Assembly: GCA_937864125.1 (NCBI GenBank)
Contig: CALMHZ010000032.1
Span: 1 to 36,216, forward strand
Source of the DNA: an uncultured bacterium
GTDB taxonomy: Bacteria > Patescibacteriota > Minisyncoccia > Moranbacterales > UBA1568
Reading direction: 5' to 3'
DNA: 36,216 nucleotides
Part shown: in pieces, positions 27,909 to 36,216 of the stretch
Layout of the letters: each line of letters begins with the position of its first letter
Numbering within the stretch: position 1 is the first letter of the stretch
Translations under genes and position numbers: made by a program
Notes under the pieces: generated by a model
Seen by the model: only the letters and a program-made list of their open reading frames with translations
Databases searched by the model: none
What the model was told of the DNA's origin: nothing

Positions 27909-29174
27909 TCATCCGCGAACAGTCGCGGATTTTTTCGTACCGCAAGGAATAGTTGCCAGTGCCACAAGCGCCCAAAAGGAAAGCGCGAGATCGTTTTTGA
28001 AATAGGGAGTATCCACAACCCCAAACACAAGAAATGCCAAAAAAAGGCTGAGAAAAAGCGCGTTAATGCTTCTGCATGCGCTTTCTTTTGAAGAGTGGCG
28101 CATGATGCCCCTGAAAAGATCGCGCAACAACCCGCAAGAAAGAGCCAAAAATCCGACAAGTCCGACAAGTCCGGTAAAAAGCCAAAACGCAAAGAAAATA
28201 TTATGAGGATGGGGCACAGCCCACTCCATATACGAAGGAAACTGTGGCTGCGCGCCGAGATAAGCGTCCTGAAAATTTCTCATGCCGATTCCCGCTATTG
28301 GGTGCTCGGAAATCAATAAAAGGGAAGTATTCCAAATCATCACCCGGGAACCAAGCGAGCTTCGCACCTCACCGCTTGCAAGCCCCCTCCAGTCGACAGT
28401 AACCGTGAGCGCCACACACAAGATGGCTCCCGCTGACAAAAGAGGGAAAAGCGATCTTCGGATCATCCGGCGCGGCAGGCAAAGAAAAAAAACGAGGGCG
28501 GCCATCCCCGTAAGGGCGCTGATCCTTCCTCCGAGGGAGGCGGTTTGAACGAGGGCGAGGGACATGAGTCCGACCACCAAAAGCTGCGCGAACAGCATTC
28601 CCCGCTTCTTCTCTTTTTTACCGTTTGTTTCTTCCGCAAAGAGCGTCCGCATACAAAAGAAAATCCCGATAAGTATGCCGGGAACGATAAACATCGCCAG
28701 GTGATTCGGGGAGGGATAGAAGAACCGCAGACGTCCGTCGTATGTGGCAAGAAAAGAAAAAAATGGCAATAAGGAGATGAGACTCGTAAAAGCCACCCCG
28801 AGAAACCAGGCACCCAACATTCGATATCTTTCCCTGGGATCTTCTCCTATTTGGAAAAGAAGAAAGGAAAACACGAGAGGGAACACTATCCAGCTCTTGA
28901 AAGCGCCAAGCTCTTGAACAGTTATGCCGTTTGCGAACAATGACACGATCGACCCGCCCAAGATAAGGCCGGCGCCGATAAGGTATATTTTTTTCGGATA
29001 TCTTATTCGTATTGATTGCCTTCTCCCATATATGAAAAATGAGGCTGCCGCGAAGAGCAAGGAAAGCTCGGGCAAATATACCGGCATCCGGAAGAAGCGT
29101 ATGCTCACTTGTGCGAAGGGAAGAAGCAAGAGGGTGAGAAGAAGAAAAAAGATGAAAGACTTGTTTTTGTTCAT
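27909..29174 (-). CDS. O-antigen ligase/polymerase family (Wzy_C-like) membrane protein
   Basis: Multi-TM; LGSRVMIWNTSLLLISEHPIAGIGMRNFQDAY...VPHPHNIFFAFWLFTGLVG. Confidence 0.8.
   Translation of the reverse strand: MNKNKSFIFFLLLTLLLLPFAQVSIRFFRMPVYLPELSLLFAAASFFIYGRRQSIRIRYPKKIYLIGAGLILGGSIVSLFANGITVQELGAFKSWIVFPLVFSFLLFQIGEDPRERYRMLGAWFLGVAFTSLISLLPFFSFLATYDGRLRFFYPSPNHLAMFIVPGILIGIFFCMRTLFAEETNGKKEKKRGMLFAQLLVVGLMSLALVQTASLGGRISALTGMAALVFFLCLPRRMIRRSLFPLLSAGAILCVALTVTVDWRGLASGEVRSSLGSRVMIWNTSLLLISEHPIAGIGMRNFQDAYLGAQPQFPSYMEWAVPHPHNIFFAFWLFTGLVGLVGFLALSCGLLRDLFRGIMRHSSKESACRSINALFLSLFLAFLVFGVVDTPYFKNDLALSFWALVALATIPCGTKKSATVRG
27911..27935 (+). terminator. terminator overlapping the 3' end of the convergent gene
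   Basis: ATCCGCGA-acag-TCGCGGAT-TTTTT. Confidence 0.65.
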
Positions 29175-30454
29175 GGGGATTGTTCTGAAGCGGTAAGTGC
29201 GCCGGGAATCGCGAACAAAAGGAGAATCACCGGGAAAATATGCACGGAATAAAGAGGAAACTCGACCAGGGAGTGCCCTAAAAATACCACAAGCGCGATC
29301 GACGTGGAAAGACCGAGGGTCGTCCTTTCCCTCAAAAATCCGCGGAGGATAAGAAAAAATGCGAGGAAAAAAAGGCTGCTTCCGATCACCCCTGTCTCCG
29401 ACGCTATATCAAGAAACATATTATGGGTATAGATCGGCTCTCGGTAGGCGGCTCGGGGATTCGCTTTCAAGGGATAGTTCCCCACGCCATAGCCAAGCCA
29501 GGGCTGCTCCGCGATATCTTCGCTTGCCTGCCTCCACAGATCAAGCCGCCCCTGGTTGGAGCCATCCTCGAGAGAAAAGGAGGAGATAAACCTACTTTTA
29601 ACAGGATTATCAAAAAAAAGTATCGGAAAAAGCACGAACGGCACGGCGCCAAGAAGGAATATGATCGAAGTCTTCTTCCCACGGGCGAGGGAAACGCCGA
29701 AAAGGAATATTCCGCCACAGAAAAGGCCGAGGTAACCGCCTCTGGAGAAAGAAAGAAGGTCCGCGCTAAGGACAAGAACGAAGATGATCATGAAAAGAAG
29801 CTTCTTTCTGGGGAAAGTTTCTCTATAAAAAAGGCCGAAAGCCAAAGGAGCGGCCATTCCCATGTAAAATGCGAACATATGCGGATCTGGGAAAAAAGCG
29901 GTCGCTCGCAGCAGGGTTGCGCCCCCAATGTTTGCCAACAAGCTCGGATATTGGGCCACCGCCCCCGCAAAGGAAGGTCCGAGAAAAATCGGGAACACGG
30001 ACTCTATCCAAAAATGAAATACCCGGCTTGCCCCAAAGATAAATTGGGAAAAAAACTGAATTACTCCAATGAAAGCGGCAAGTCCGGCCCCAAAAACGAA
30101 TGCCTCAATCAAAAGCGAGGCGCCTTTTCTCCCCGTATTCGTAACGATGGATGAAAATATGAAAAAAAGAGGGAAAAGAGAGAGGAAAAAGGTCGCGCGG
30201 CGCAGCGCCCATCCAGCATTTTCGGCCCAGAGAAACGATATGGAGGAGAGAAATATGAAAGAAATCAAGAGAAAAGCCGCTGGTGAAAATGGAATTACCA
30301 CATTTTTTCGGATCAATCCGCTTATCAGCCACAGAAAGAAAAGGGTAAGAGAGAAAATCCTTGCAAAGGCGAGGTCGACTCCCGGAAACAATGGCAACGC
30401 GAATTGAAAAGGAAGCGTGAAGAGGAAAATTTGAGAAAGACGGAGGAGAAGCAT
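29171..30454 (-). CDS. O-antigen ligase/polymerase family (Wzy_C-like) membrane protein
   Basis: NQGRLDLWRQASEDIAEQPWLGYGVGNYPL...YTHNMFLDIASETGVIG. Confidence 0.85.
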   Translation of the reverse strand: MLLLRLSQIFLFTLPFQFALPLFPGVDLAFARIFSLTLFFLWLISGLIRKNVVIPFSPAAFLLISFIFLSSISFLWAENAGWALRRATFFLSLFPLFFIFSSIVTNTGRKGASLLIEAFVFGAGLAAFIGVIQFFSQFIFGASRVFHFWIESVFPIFLGPSFAGAVAQYPSLLANIGGATLLRATAFFPDPHMFAFYMGMAAPLAFGLFYRETFPRKKLLFMIIFVLVLSADLLSFSRGGYLGLFCGGIFLFGVSLARGKKTSIIFLLGAVPFVLFPILFFDNPVKSRFISSFSLEDGSNQGRLDLWRQASEDIAEQPWLGYGVGNYPLKANPRAAYREPIYTHNMFLDIASETGVIGSSLFFLAFFLILRGFLRERTTLGLSTSIALVVFLGHSLVEFPLYSVHIFPVILLLFAIPGALTASEQSP

Positions 30455-30493
30455 AGAGAGCAGGTATGAGTGAAGAAAAAAGCGCGACTCTTT

Positions 30494-31303
30494 TCAAAAA
30501 GGGATCCTCATAAGCTTTTTCGCGGATTTGAGCAGAACATACTCCCACATGGGTCGATGTTTCATAAAATATTTTTCCTGCGATTCGTAGAAAAGTTTTT
30601 TTTGGGAATACCGTGATTCATGGCTCATGCCACCTTTATGGAAAAAAATAAGCGAAGGAAAGGTGGCGATGAGAAATCCTTCCTTTTTTGCCCGGAAGCA
30701 AAGATCAACATCTTCAAAATAGAGGAAGAATTTTTCATCAAATCCAGAAAGGGAATCGAATACGCTTTTTCGTATGAATAGCGCCGCGCCGCTCACAAAT
30801 CCCACCGACATCGGCCGGGTCCTTTTTAACAGTCGCCGGTCGGAAAAAAGGCCGATGTTGTTTCGAAAAAGAGCGAACAAGGAAGGATTCGTCCCGACGC
30901 TCCACTTTTCAGCCAGGCTTGCCTTGTCGATAAGCCTCGCTCCGACAATGCCGATTTTTGGATATTTTTTAAAGAAACGATCAAGGTTTTTCAAAGATCC
31001 GGCCCGGTATTCGACGTCCGGATTTATGCACCCGATATATATACCCCGCGCTTCCCGCGAAGCCCGATTGATGCTCGCGCCAAAGCCCTTATTTTCACAT
31101 GTCGGTATCAATACGCAAGAAAATTTTTTGGCGAGTCGCGCCACTTTTTTTTCCTCGCCACAATCATTATTTACAAGGATAATCTCCGCCATTTCATCAA
31201 AATCGCGATTCTGCTTCAGTGAGACCAGCGCTTGTTCCAGCAAATCGGCACTCTTAAAATTAATGAGGATGAGAGAGAATATCGGCTTTTTTTCCTGAGG
31301 CAT
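30494..31303 (-). CDS. glycosyltransferase family 2
   Basis: PIFSLILINFKSADLLEQALVSL, NNDCGEEKK, GFVSGAALFIRKSVFDSLSGFDEKFFLYFEDVDLCFR; start chosen at internal Met. Confidence 0.85.
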   Translation of the reverse strand: MPQEKKPIFSLILINFKSADLLEQALVSLKQNRDFDEMAEIILVNNDCGEEKKVARLAKKFSCVLIPTCENKGFGASINRASREARGIYIGCINPDVEYRAGSLKNLDRFFKKYPKIGIVGARLIDKASLAEKWSVGTNPSLFALFRNNIGLFSDRRLLKRTRPMSVGFVSGAALFIRKSVFDSLSGFDEKFFLYFEDVDLCFRAKKEGFLIATFPSLIFFHKGGMSHESRYSQKKLFYESQEKYFMKHRPMWEYVLLKSAKKLMRIPF

Positions 31304-32150
31304 AGTCAGCATAGGCTTTGTGGACAAGAAGGGCCGTCTCATCGTTTCGCGAGGACCTATCCATCCTATTCTTTACCTTTCTCAAAAGAATGTAAAGCTT
31401 CATCCAAGGCCGCAACAGCCGGGGCGCGTGAAGATCAAAAAATCTCAATCCTGATAATACGAGAAAATAAACTTTCTTTTGAGCGGCTTGGCTTTGTTCC
31501 CCATGCACGATTACTGCTTTTGGCACAATTAAAAGCTTTATTTTAGCATTTTTTGCTCGCATGGAGATATCGGCATCCTCGTAGTAAAGAAAGTACTTCT
31601 CATCGAAAAATCCTATTTTTTGCAATACTCTCTTGGGGAAAAACATGGCGCAGCCCGAAAGATACTCGCTTTCATACGGATTGCTCTCTTTGGTGTCGAC
31701 TGGCGGGGCTGAATGAAAGGCTTTCATGCGAAAAAAGTCTATCTTTCCGAAAGAAAACCATGTTTTCCCGAGCGGCGTAAGGATAAGCGGACTCAAAATA
31801 GCGTTATTTTGTTCCTTCCGAATAGCTGAGACAAGCTCGCTTAGCGAGTCCCGGCCGCACAGCGTATCATTGTTAAGTATCCAGACATATCGAGCGCCCC
31901 TCGAGAGAGCGAATTTCATCCCGATATTCATACCCGCGGCAAAACCAACATTCTTCTCATTCCGAATAAAATGCGCTCGGCTGAAGTGCGAGCGGGCAGA
32001 TTCGAATGAGCCATCAGCAGACGCATTATCAACAACTACGACTTCAAAATTCGTATAAGTGAGGGAAAATACCGAGCGAAGACACGGCAGCAAAACCTGA
32101 CCGCCATTCCAATTCAATATGACAATAAAAATCTTTGGCGCGGTATTCAT
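31260..32150 (-). CDS. glycosyltransferase family 2 (rhamnosyltransferase-like)
   Basis: IFIVILNWNGGQVLLPCLRSV, VVDNASADGS, WILNNDTLC, GFFDEKYFLYYEDADISMR. Confidence 0.88.
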   Translation of the reverse strand: MNTAPKIFIVILNWNGGQVLLPCLRSVFSLTYTNFEVVVVDNASADGSFESARSHFSRAHFIRNEKNVGFAAGMNIGMKFALSRGARYVWILNNDTLCGRDSLSELVSAIRKEQNNAILSPLILTPLGKTWFSFGKIDFFRMKAFHSAPPVDTKESNPYESEYLSGCAMFFPKRVLQKIGFFDEKYFLYYEDADISMRAKNAKIKLLIVPKAVIVHGEQSQAAQKKVYFLVLSGLRFFDLHAPRLLRPWMKLYILLRKVKNRMDRSSRNDETALLVHKAYADYASGKKADILSHPH

Positions 32151-32195
32151 GTTATTTCTATAAATAGTCGCTGGAAGACGGGAAAAGATGCGGCA

Positions 32196-33647
32196 CTACA
32201 GCGTTTCGTCCCGCGTGACAAAGGCAGGTGATTTTTTTGAAAATAACTCCGTGATTTCCTGGCTGGTTACCGATCGGGTAAGCCACAAGCCTACGGCATA
32301 TATTCCCAAAGAACCGAATCCGCCCACCAAGAAGGGAATGTCGGGGAAGGAAAAAAGAAAAAGGCCCATAAGAAATCCGGCCATGAGCACACGGCTTATT
32401 TTCAAAAAAGACGGCTTGTAGTCAAGGAATTTGTATACCAAAAAGCTGGTCAGTATCACCACCAACATCTCGGTGAACACGGAAGCTATCGCCGCGCCAA
32501 AAAAAGAATAGCGCGGTATAAGCACGAAATTAAGCGATATGTTGAAAATAGCTACGAAAATGAGCATTTTCATAAGCTTTTTCTGTAAATTCGCGACAAT
32601 GAGCATCATATTGAAATAATGCCCGAAGAAAATAAATCCAAGGGACAAGAGGAGCAGTTCAAGCACGATTCCCGACTCCTCGAACCCGGCACCGCTTACG
32701 ATATTCACGATATCAGCGGAGAGAAATATTCCTCCGACGATAATAGGGACTATGATGATAAAAAATACGCGAAAAGTCGTATCGGCGATATCCCGGAACT
32801 TTTTCTTGTCGGTAAAGACGGATTTTGCAAGCAGAGGGAGGATCAGTCCCGCAAGCATGGCCGGGAAAAAGGTGAGGTTCTCTATGATCTTATAAGCGAC
32901 GCCATAAATACCAACCGCTCCGCTTCCTTGAAGTATGGAAAGGAGGATGGCATCGAGCTTGAAATAAAAAAATGTGATAAGGGCGCTTGCGCCAAGGGGA
33001 AGTGACTGGTGCAGAAACTTTTTCCAATACTCGACATCGATAATAAAGGAAAATTTCGCGTAGCGCCTGCTCATAATGAACGCCAGGGAAGCGTTAAAAA
33101 CGAGCGAGATGAGAAGAGTCGATATGATGGCGAGGAAGCCGAGATTCAAGGACACCACGACAAATACCGCCCCCACCTGAAAGAGCTTGCCAAAAAACTC
33201 GATCAGCGCGATTTTGTCCATCGCGATATTCTTCTGGAAAATGCCGTTCAAAAAGAGGGAAAACGAGGAAAAAATAACGGCGCCCACCGTAATCCAGATT
33301 CCCAACTTCACGGAGAGCGGGTAAGAAAAGAAAAACAACACCACGGGAGCGAGCAGAAACAATCCGACCGACGAAATAAGTCGGAGAGAAACCACCCGGC
33401 TCAGTATATGACGCTCATCCGCGCCCTCGCGGGAAATTTCTCGCACCGTAACGGCGCTAATGCCCAAATCAGCGATGGCTGAAAAAAAGGCAAAAAAAGC
33501 TAGAGTGGTCGTATAATCACCGAAGCCCTCTTTCCCAAGGTATCCGGTGATAAGACGGATTGAAAGCAGGGACAATGCGACGGTGGTAACCACCTTCAGC
33601 AATGAGTTGAAGACGATGTTATAGGCTATTTTTCTTGCAACAGCCAT
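32196..33647 (-). CDS. polysaccharide flippase (Wzx/MATE-like)
   Basis: Many TM segments; LITGYLGKEGFGDYTTTLAFFAFFSAIADLGISAVTVREISRE; start at MAVARK preferred. Confidence 0.85.
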   Translation of the reverse strand: MAVARKIAYNIVFNSLLKVVTTVALSLLSIRLITGYLGKEGFGDYTTTLAFFAFFSAIADLGISAVTVREISREGADERHILSRVVSLRLISSVGLFLLAPVVLFFFSYPLSVKLGIWITVGAVIFSSFSLFLNGIFQKNIAMDKIALIEFFGKLFQVGAVFVVVSLNLGFLAIISTLLISLVFNASLAFIMSRRYAKFSFIIDVEYWKKFLHQSLPLGASALITFFYFKLDAILLSILQGSGAVGIYGVAYKIIENLTFFPAMLAGLILPLLAKSVFTDKKKFRDIADTTFRVFFIIIVPIIVGGIFLSADIVNIVSGAGFEESGIVLELLLLSLGFIFFGHYFNMMLIVANLQKKLMKMLIFVAIFNISLNFVLIPRYSFFGAAIASVFTEMLVVILTSFLVYKFLDYKPSFLKISRVLMAGFLMGLFLFSFPDIPFLVGGFGSLGIYAVGLWLTRSVTSQEITELFSKKSPAFVTRDETL

Positions 33648-33747
33648 AGATATTTCAAAACAATACCCTCTTATTGTATGTTTTGATGAAAGAAAAGGCA
33701 AACAAAGGAAATATTTGGGGAGTCGCAGAAAAAACAGCCGCCCTCTT

Positions 33748-34245
33748 TCAGTCACCGGAAACCGCGCGCGCAACAGAGGTTACGACGATTCTTCTTTCCT
33801 CTCCTTTCCCCACCCCCGTCGCTTTCACCCCTGTGTAGCGTGAGAGTATGAAGTAAGCTATTTTCCGCTCATAGGAAGACATGGGACTCAACCAAACGGG
33901 CTGACCGGAATGAAGCGCGCTCTGCACCGCCTCTTTCGCCCTTTTTTCCAAAAGCATTCTCTTTTGAGCCCAGTATTCATTTATGTCTATCGAAAAATTC
34001 GATGCCTCCGGTAGTGTTTTTCGAACCAAGGCATGGAGGAGGTATTGGATAGCGGCGAGCGCAAGGCCATGCTGCCCTATTAAAAGCCGGGAAGTCTCTT
34101 TATCCACAAGCACCGAAAGCACGAAGGATTCCTGCAACTCCGATCTCCCCGGGAGAGCCTCTATCTCAAGCGTCGATATGTCCAACATTTTAAAGAGGGC
34201 GCGCAGCTCCTGTAGTGCGACAGATTGAGAAGAGGACTCTTCCAT
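33748..34245 (-). CDS. jag: Jag/SpoIIIJ-associated KH-R3H RNA-binding protein
   Basis: SRLLIGQHGLALAAIQYLLHALV, SSYERKIAYFILSRYTGVKATGVGKGEERRIVV; next to yidC. Confidence 0.87.
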   Translation of the reverse strand: MEESSSQSVALQELRALFKMLDISTLEIEALPGRSELQESFVLSVLVDKETSRLLIGQHGLALAAIQYLLHALVRKTLPEASNFSIDINEYWAQKRMLLEKRAKEAVQSALHSGQPVWLSPMSSYERKIAYFILSRYTGVKATGVGKGEERRIVVTSVARAVSGD

Positions 34246-34252
34246 AGAAATC

Positions 34253-34996
34253 TTATACCTCGAGAGGGGTTTTTTTCAAGATAAATCGCTGCTGAATAAT
34301 GGAAAATATCGTAGAAACAAGCCAGTAAAGAGAAAGGCCGGCAGGAAAAGTGAACCCGATCCATAAGGTGAGGATAGGCCCGATATACAGCATCTGCTTG
34401 TTCATCATGCTGGCAAAGTCTGGCTCATCGCTCTCTTTTTTCTCTTCCTTCGGTTTCTTCGGCTGCATTTTTATGAGCATCTTCATCTGAAAATACTGAC
34501 CCGTTGCCGCAAGAATGGCAAAAAGCGCGCTTGGTACCGCCAAATCCGCTATCCCGAAAAAGGTGTGCGAAAGGGTTCCGGGATTAGAAACGAAAGAATA
34601 CAGTATCGAGGAGTCGATCGAGAAATTATTATTGGAAATTCGAATGATGATTTGATAAATGGTGATAAGAAAAAATATCTGCACCAAAAGAGGAAGGCAC
34701 CCAGAAAAGGGATTCACCTTGTTTACCCGATAAAACTCCATGAGCTCTTTCGCCTGCTTTTCCTTATCATCCTTATTTTTTCTCTGTATTTCCTTTAATT
34801 TCGGCTGTATTTCTTGCATTTTCTTCTGCATCTCAATCTGCTTTTTTGAAAGAGAAAGGAACAGTATTTTTATAAGGATGGTAGTCGCGATTATGGCTAT
34901 GCCGAAGTTTGCTCCAGGAAAAATATCAGCGAAGAAAACTATCGCGTTATAGATCGGCTCATATACGATTGCGTCATAGATCGACATCATACTCAT
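34253..34996 (-). CDS. yidC: membrane protein insertase YidC/OxaA
   Basis: FGIAIIATTILIKILFLSLSKKQIEMQKKMQEIQPKLKEIQ, NPFSGCLPLLVQIFFLITIYQII. Confidence 0.93.
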   Translation of the reverse strand: MSMMSIYDAIVYEPIYNAIVFFADIFPGANFGIAIIATTILIKILFLSLSKKQIEMQKKMQEIQPKLKEIQRKNKDDKEKQAKELMEFYRVNKVNPFSGCLPLLVQIFFLITIYQIIIRISNNNFSIDSSILYSFVSNPGTLSHTFFGIADLAVPSALFAILAATGQYFQMKMLIKMQPKKPKEEKKESDEPDFASMMNKQMLYIGPILTLWIGFTFPAGLSLYWLVSTIFSIIQQRFILKKTPLEV

Positions 34997-35340
34997 TGGA
35001 GTTTATAATTCTTTATCTTCGAAATAAGCCCTGAAAAGTCACTTCGTAAGGAGTCTCTCCCCTCAGGCTCTGGCCGCTTCCTCAGAAAGAATACCACAAA
35101 AGCATGGGGAGGGATATCATCCCACGAGGATACGACCTCTTGTGAAAGGAGGCGTTTTATGGCATTGCGATGTACAGCCAAAGGAAGTATTTTTTTTGCC
35201 AAGGCAAATCCGACTTTTTTCTTTGCCGTCGGGTCAAAAAACACTTTGCATCCGATATTTCCAAAGAAAAAGGGCTTTCCGAAACGGAAAGCCTTTTGGA
35301 ATAGCGCCCTGTCTTTCAGCCGATATGATTTTTTGAGCAT
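34993..35340 (-). CDS. rnpA: ribonuclease P protein component
   Basis: MLKKSYRLKDRALFQKAFRFGK...KVGFALAKKILPLAVHRNAIKRLLSQEV. Confidence 0.9.
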   Translation of the reverse strand: MLKKSYRLKDRALFQKAFRFGKPFFFGNIGCKVFFDPTAKKKVGFALAKKILPLAVHRNAIKRLLSQEVVSSWDDIPPHAFVVFFLRKRPEPEGRDSLRSDFSGLISKIKNYKLQ

Positions 35341-35347
35341 ACAATGC

Positions 35348-35482
35348 TTAAGCGGAGAGCTTTTTTCTCCCTTGATTCCGTCGCTTTTGAATAACTTTCT
35401 TTCCTCCGACAGTACTCATTCTCTCGAGAAATCCATGCCGTCGAGCTCTGCGTATTTTTTTCGGCTGATAAGTGCGCTTCAC
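35348..35482 (-). CDS. rpmH: 50S ribosomal protein L34 (GTG start; 5' end may be chimeric)
   Basis: [45 protein letters not shown]. Confidence 0.88.
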   Translation of the reverse strand: MKRTYQPKKIRRARRHGFLERMSTVGGKKVIQKRRNQGRKKLSA

Positions 35483-35527
35483 GGTACCCTCTCCAACGGG
35501 TAACTGCCCTGGTTGAGCGGACGCCGG

Positions 35528-35556
35528 TATATAGGGGAGCGCCTCGGGCAAGTCAA
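35528..35556 (-). promoter_or_regulatory. promoter-like sequence upstream of rpmH
   Basis: Minus strand TTGACT-17-TATATA; lies in the suspect GC-rich tail. Confidence 0.4.
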
Positions 35557-35819
35557 CGACGGCCGGGGTCGCCCGCCCGCGGATCGAGTGGCAGAATAAG
35601 GACCCTTCCGGTGAGCGACGAGATGATGATCGCGGCCGCCGACACCACGGCGCAGGAGGGCACATCGCAGGATCACGCTGCTGCTGCCACGCTCGCCACG
35701 CCCTGCTGGAGTTGCCGCCGCTGCGGCCAGCGACAACCCGCGGCGGTGCGCCAGGGCTTTTTGCGCCACGGCGTGCCCCAGCGGCGGCGCCATGACCATA
35801 GCCCCTGACCTGGTGGCGC

Positions 35820-36214
35820 AGATCCTGCGTGATGTCCCGCGCCATCTCGCTCAAATTCACTTCCTCCGGCTTCAATTCGGCGCGGGTCACGCGGGACAGC
35901 TTCAGCAAGTCATCGATGAGTGAGCCCATCCTGTGAGCAGCGGCTCGTACGCGGTGCAGGGAGTCACGTCCCTTGGCGTCCAGATTATCGGCATGATCCT
36001 CAAGGAGGATCTGGCTGAAGCCGTCGATGGCGCGCAGGGGCGCGCGCATGTCATGCGAGACGCTGTAGGAAAAGGATTCGAGTTCCTGGCGCGCGGCTTC
36101 CAGGTTATCCAGGCGTTGTTTGGACGTTAACAGGTTATCCACGCGGGCCAGCAGTTCCTCCGCCCTGGCGCGGGCTTCCGCCTTCGACTTGCCGCCGATC
36201 CGCAGCGGCATCAT
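35820..36214 (-). pseudogene. histidine kinase fragment (DHp domain), probably foreign DNA
   Basis: [72 protein letters not shown]; homology lost after ~[11 protein letters not shown], no ATPase domain. Confidence 0.7.
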
Positions 36215-36216
36215 CA

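Noticed and set aside
29423-30154. 243-aa plus-strand ORF
   Set aside because: Antisense to the O-antigen-ligase-like gene; Lys/Arg/Gly-rich composition typical of the reverse of hydrophobic coding sequence.
35575-35650. PLP-enzyme-like peptide on the plus strand ([11 protein letters not shown]... / [15 protein letters not shown], two frames)
   Set aside because: Suggestive of a synthase/dehydratase motif but needs a frameshift and sits in the suspect tail; too short to support.
35348-36214. 288-aa histidine kinase-L34 fusion protein
   Set aside because: Explained by open frame across a probable assembly junction; L34 is encoded separately from GTG at 35482.

Overview
The window looks like a near-origin segment of a Patescibacteria/CPR (Parcubacteria/Moranbacteria-like) chromosome. 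It carries housekeeping genes (rpsA, gmk-like, tilS, ftsH, rbfA, nrnA-like DHH, family-4 UDG-like, dcd-like, rplS, rluD-like, ahpC-like, Fe/Mn sod, nrdA, nrdB, jag, yidC, rnpA, rpmH), ten tRNA genes, and a polysaccharide cluster (two O-antigen-ligase-like proteins, two GT2 enzymes, one flippase). It also has several lineage-type secreted or membrane proteins. The strongest non-coding signal is at 9953-10503: seven copies (six perfect, one with a single mismatch) of the 16-bp palindrome TGTTCCACGTGGAACA (parS-type) in an AT-rich 0.5-kb gap. A perfect 46-bp inverted repeat bounds the array, and its arms hold outward-facing promoter-like sequences, one of them a perfect TTGACA-17-TATAAT. Other signals: tandem NrdR-box-like sites upstream of an ahpC-sod-nrdA-nrdB gene string, a guanylate kinase whose Walker A lysine is Gln, a VirB2-pilin-like protein joined to an M15-peptidase-like domain, and a duplicated tRNA-Leu 3' end flanking a palindrome-rich 177-bp insert. 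The last ~700 bp (GC-rich histidine kinase fragment abutting rpmH) is probably an assembly chimera. All calls come from reading the sequence; no searches were run.
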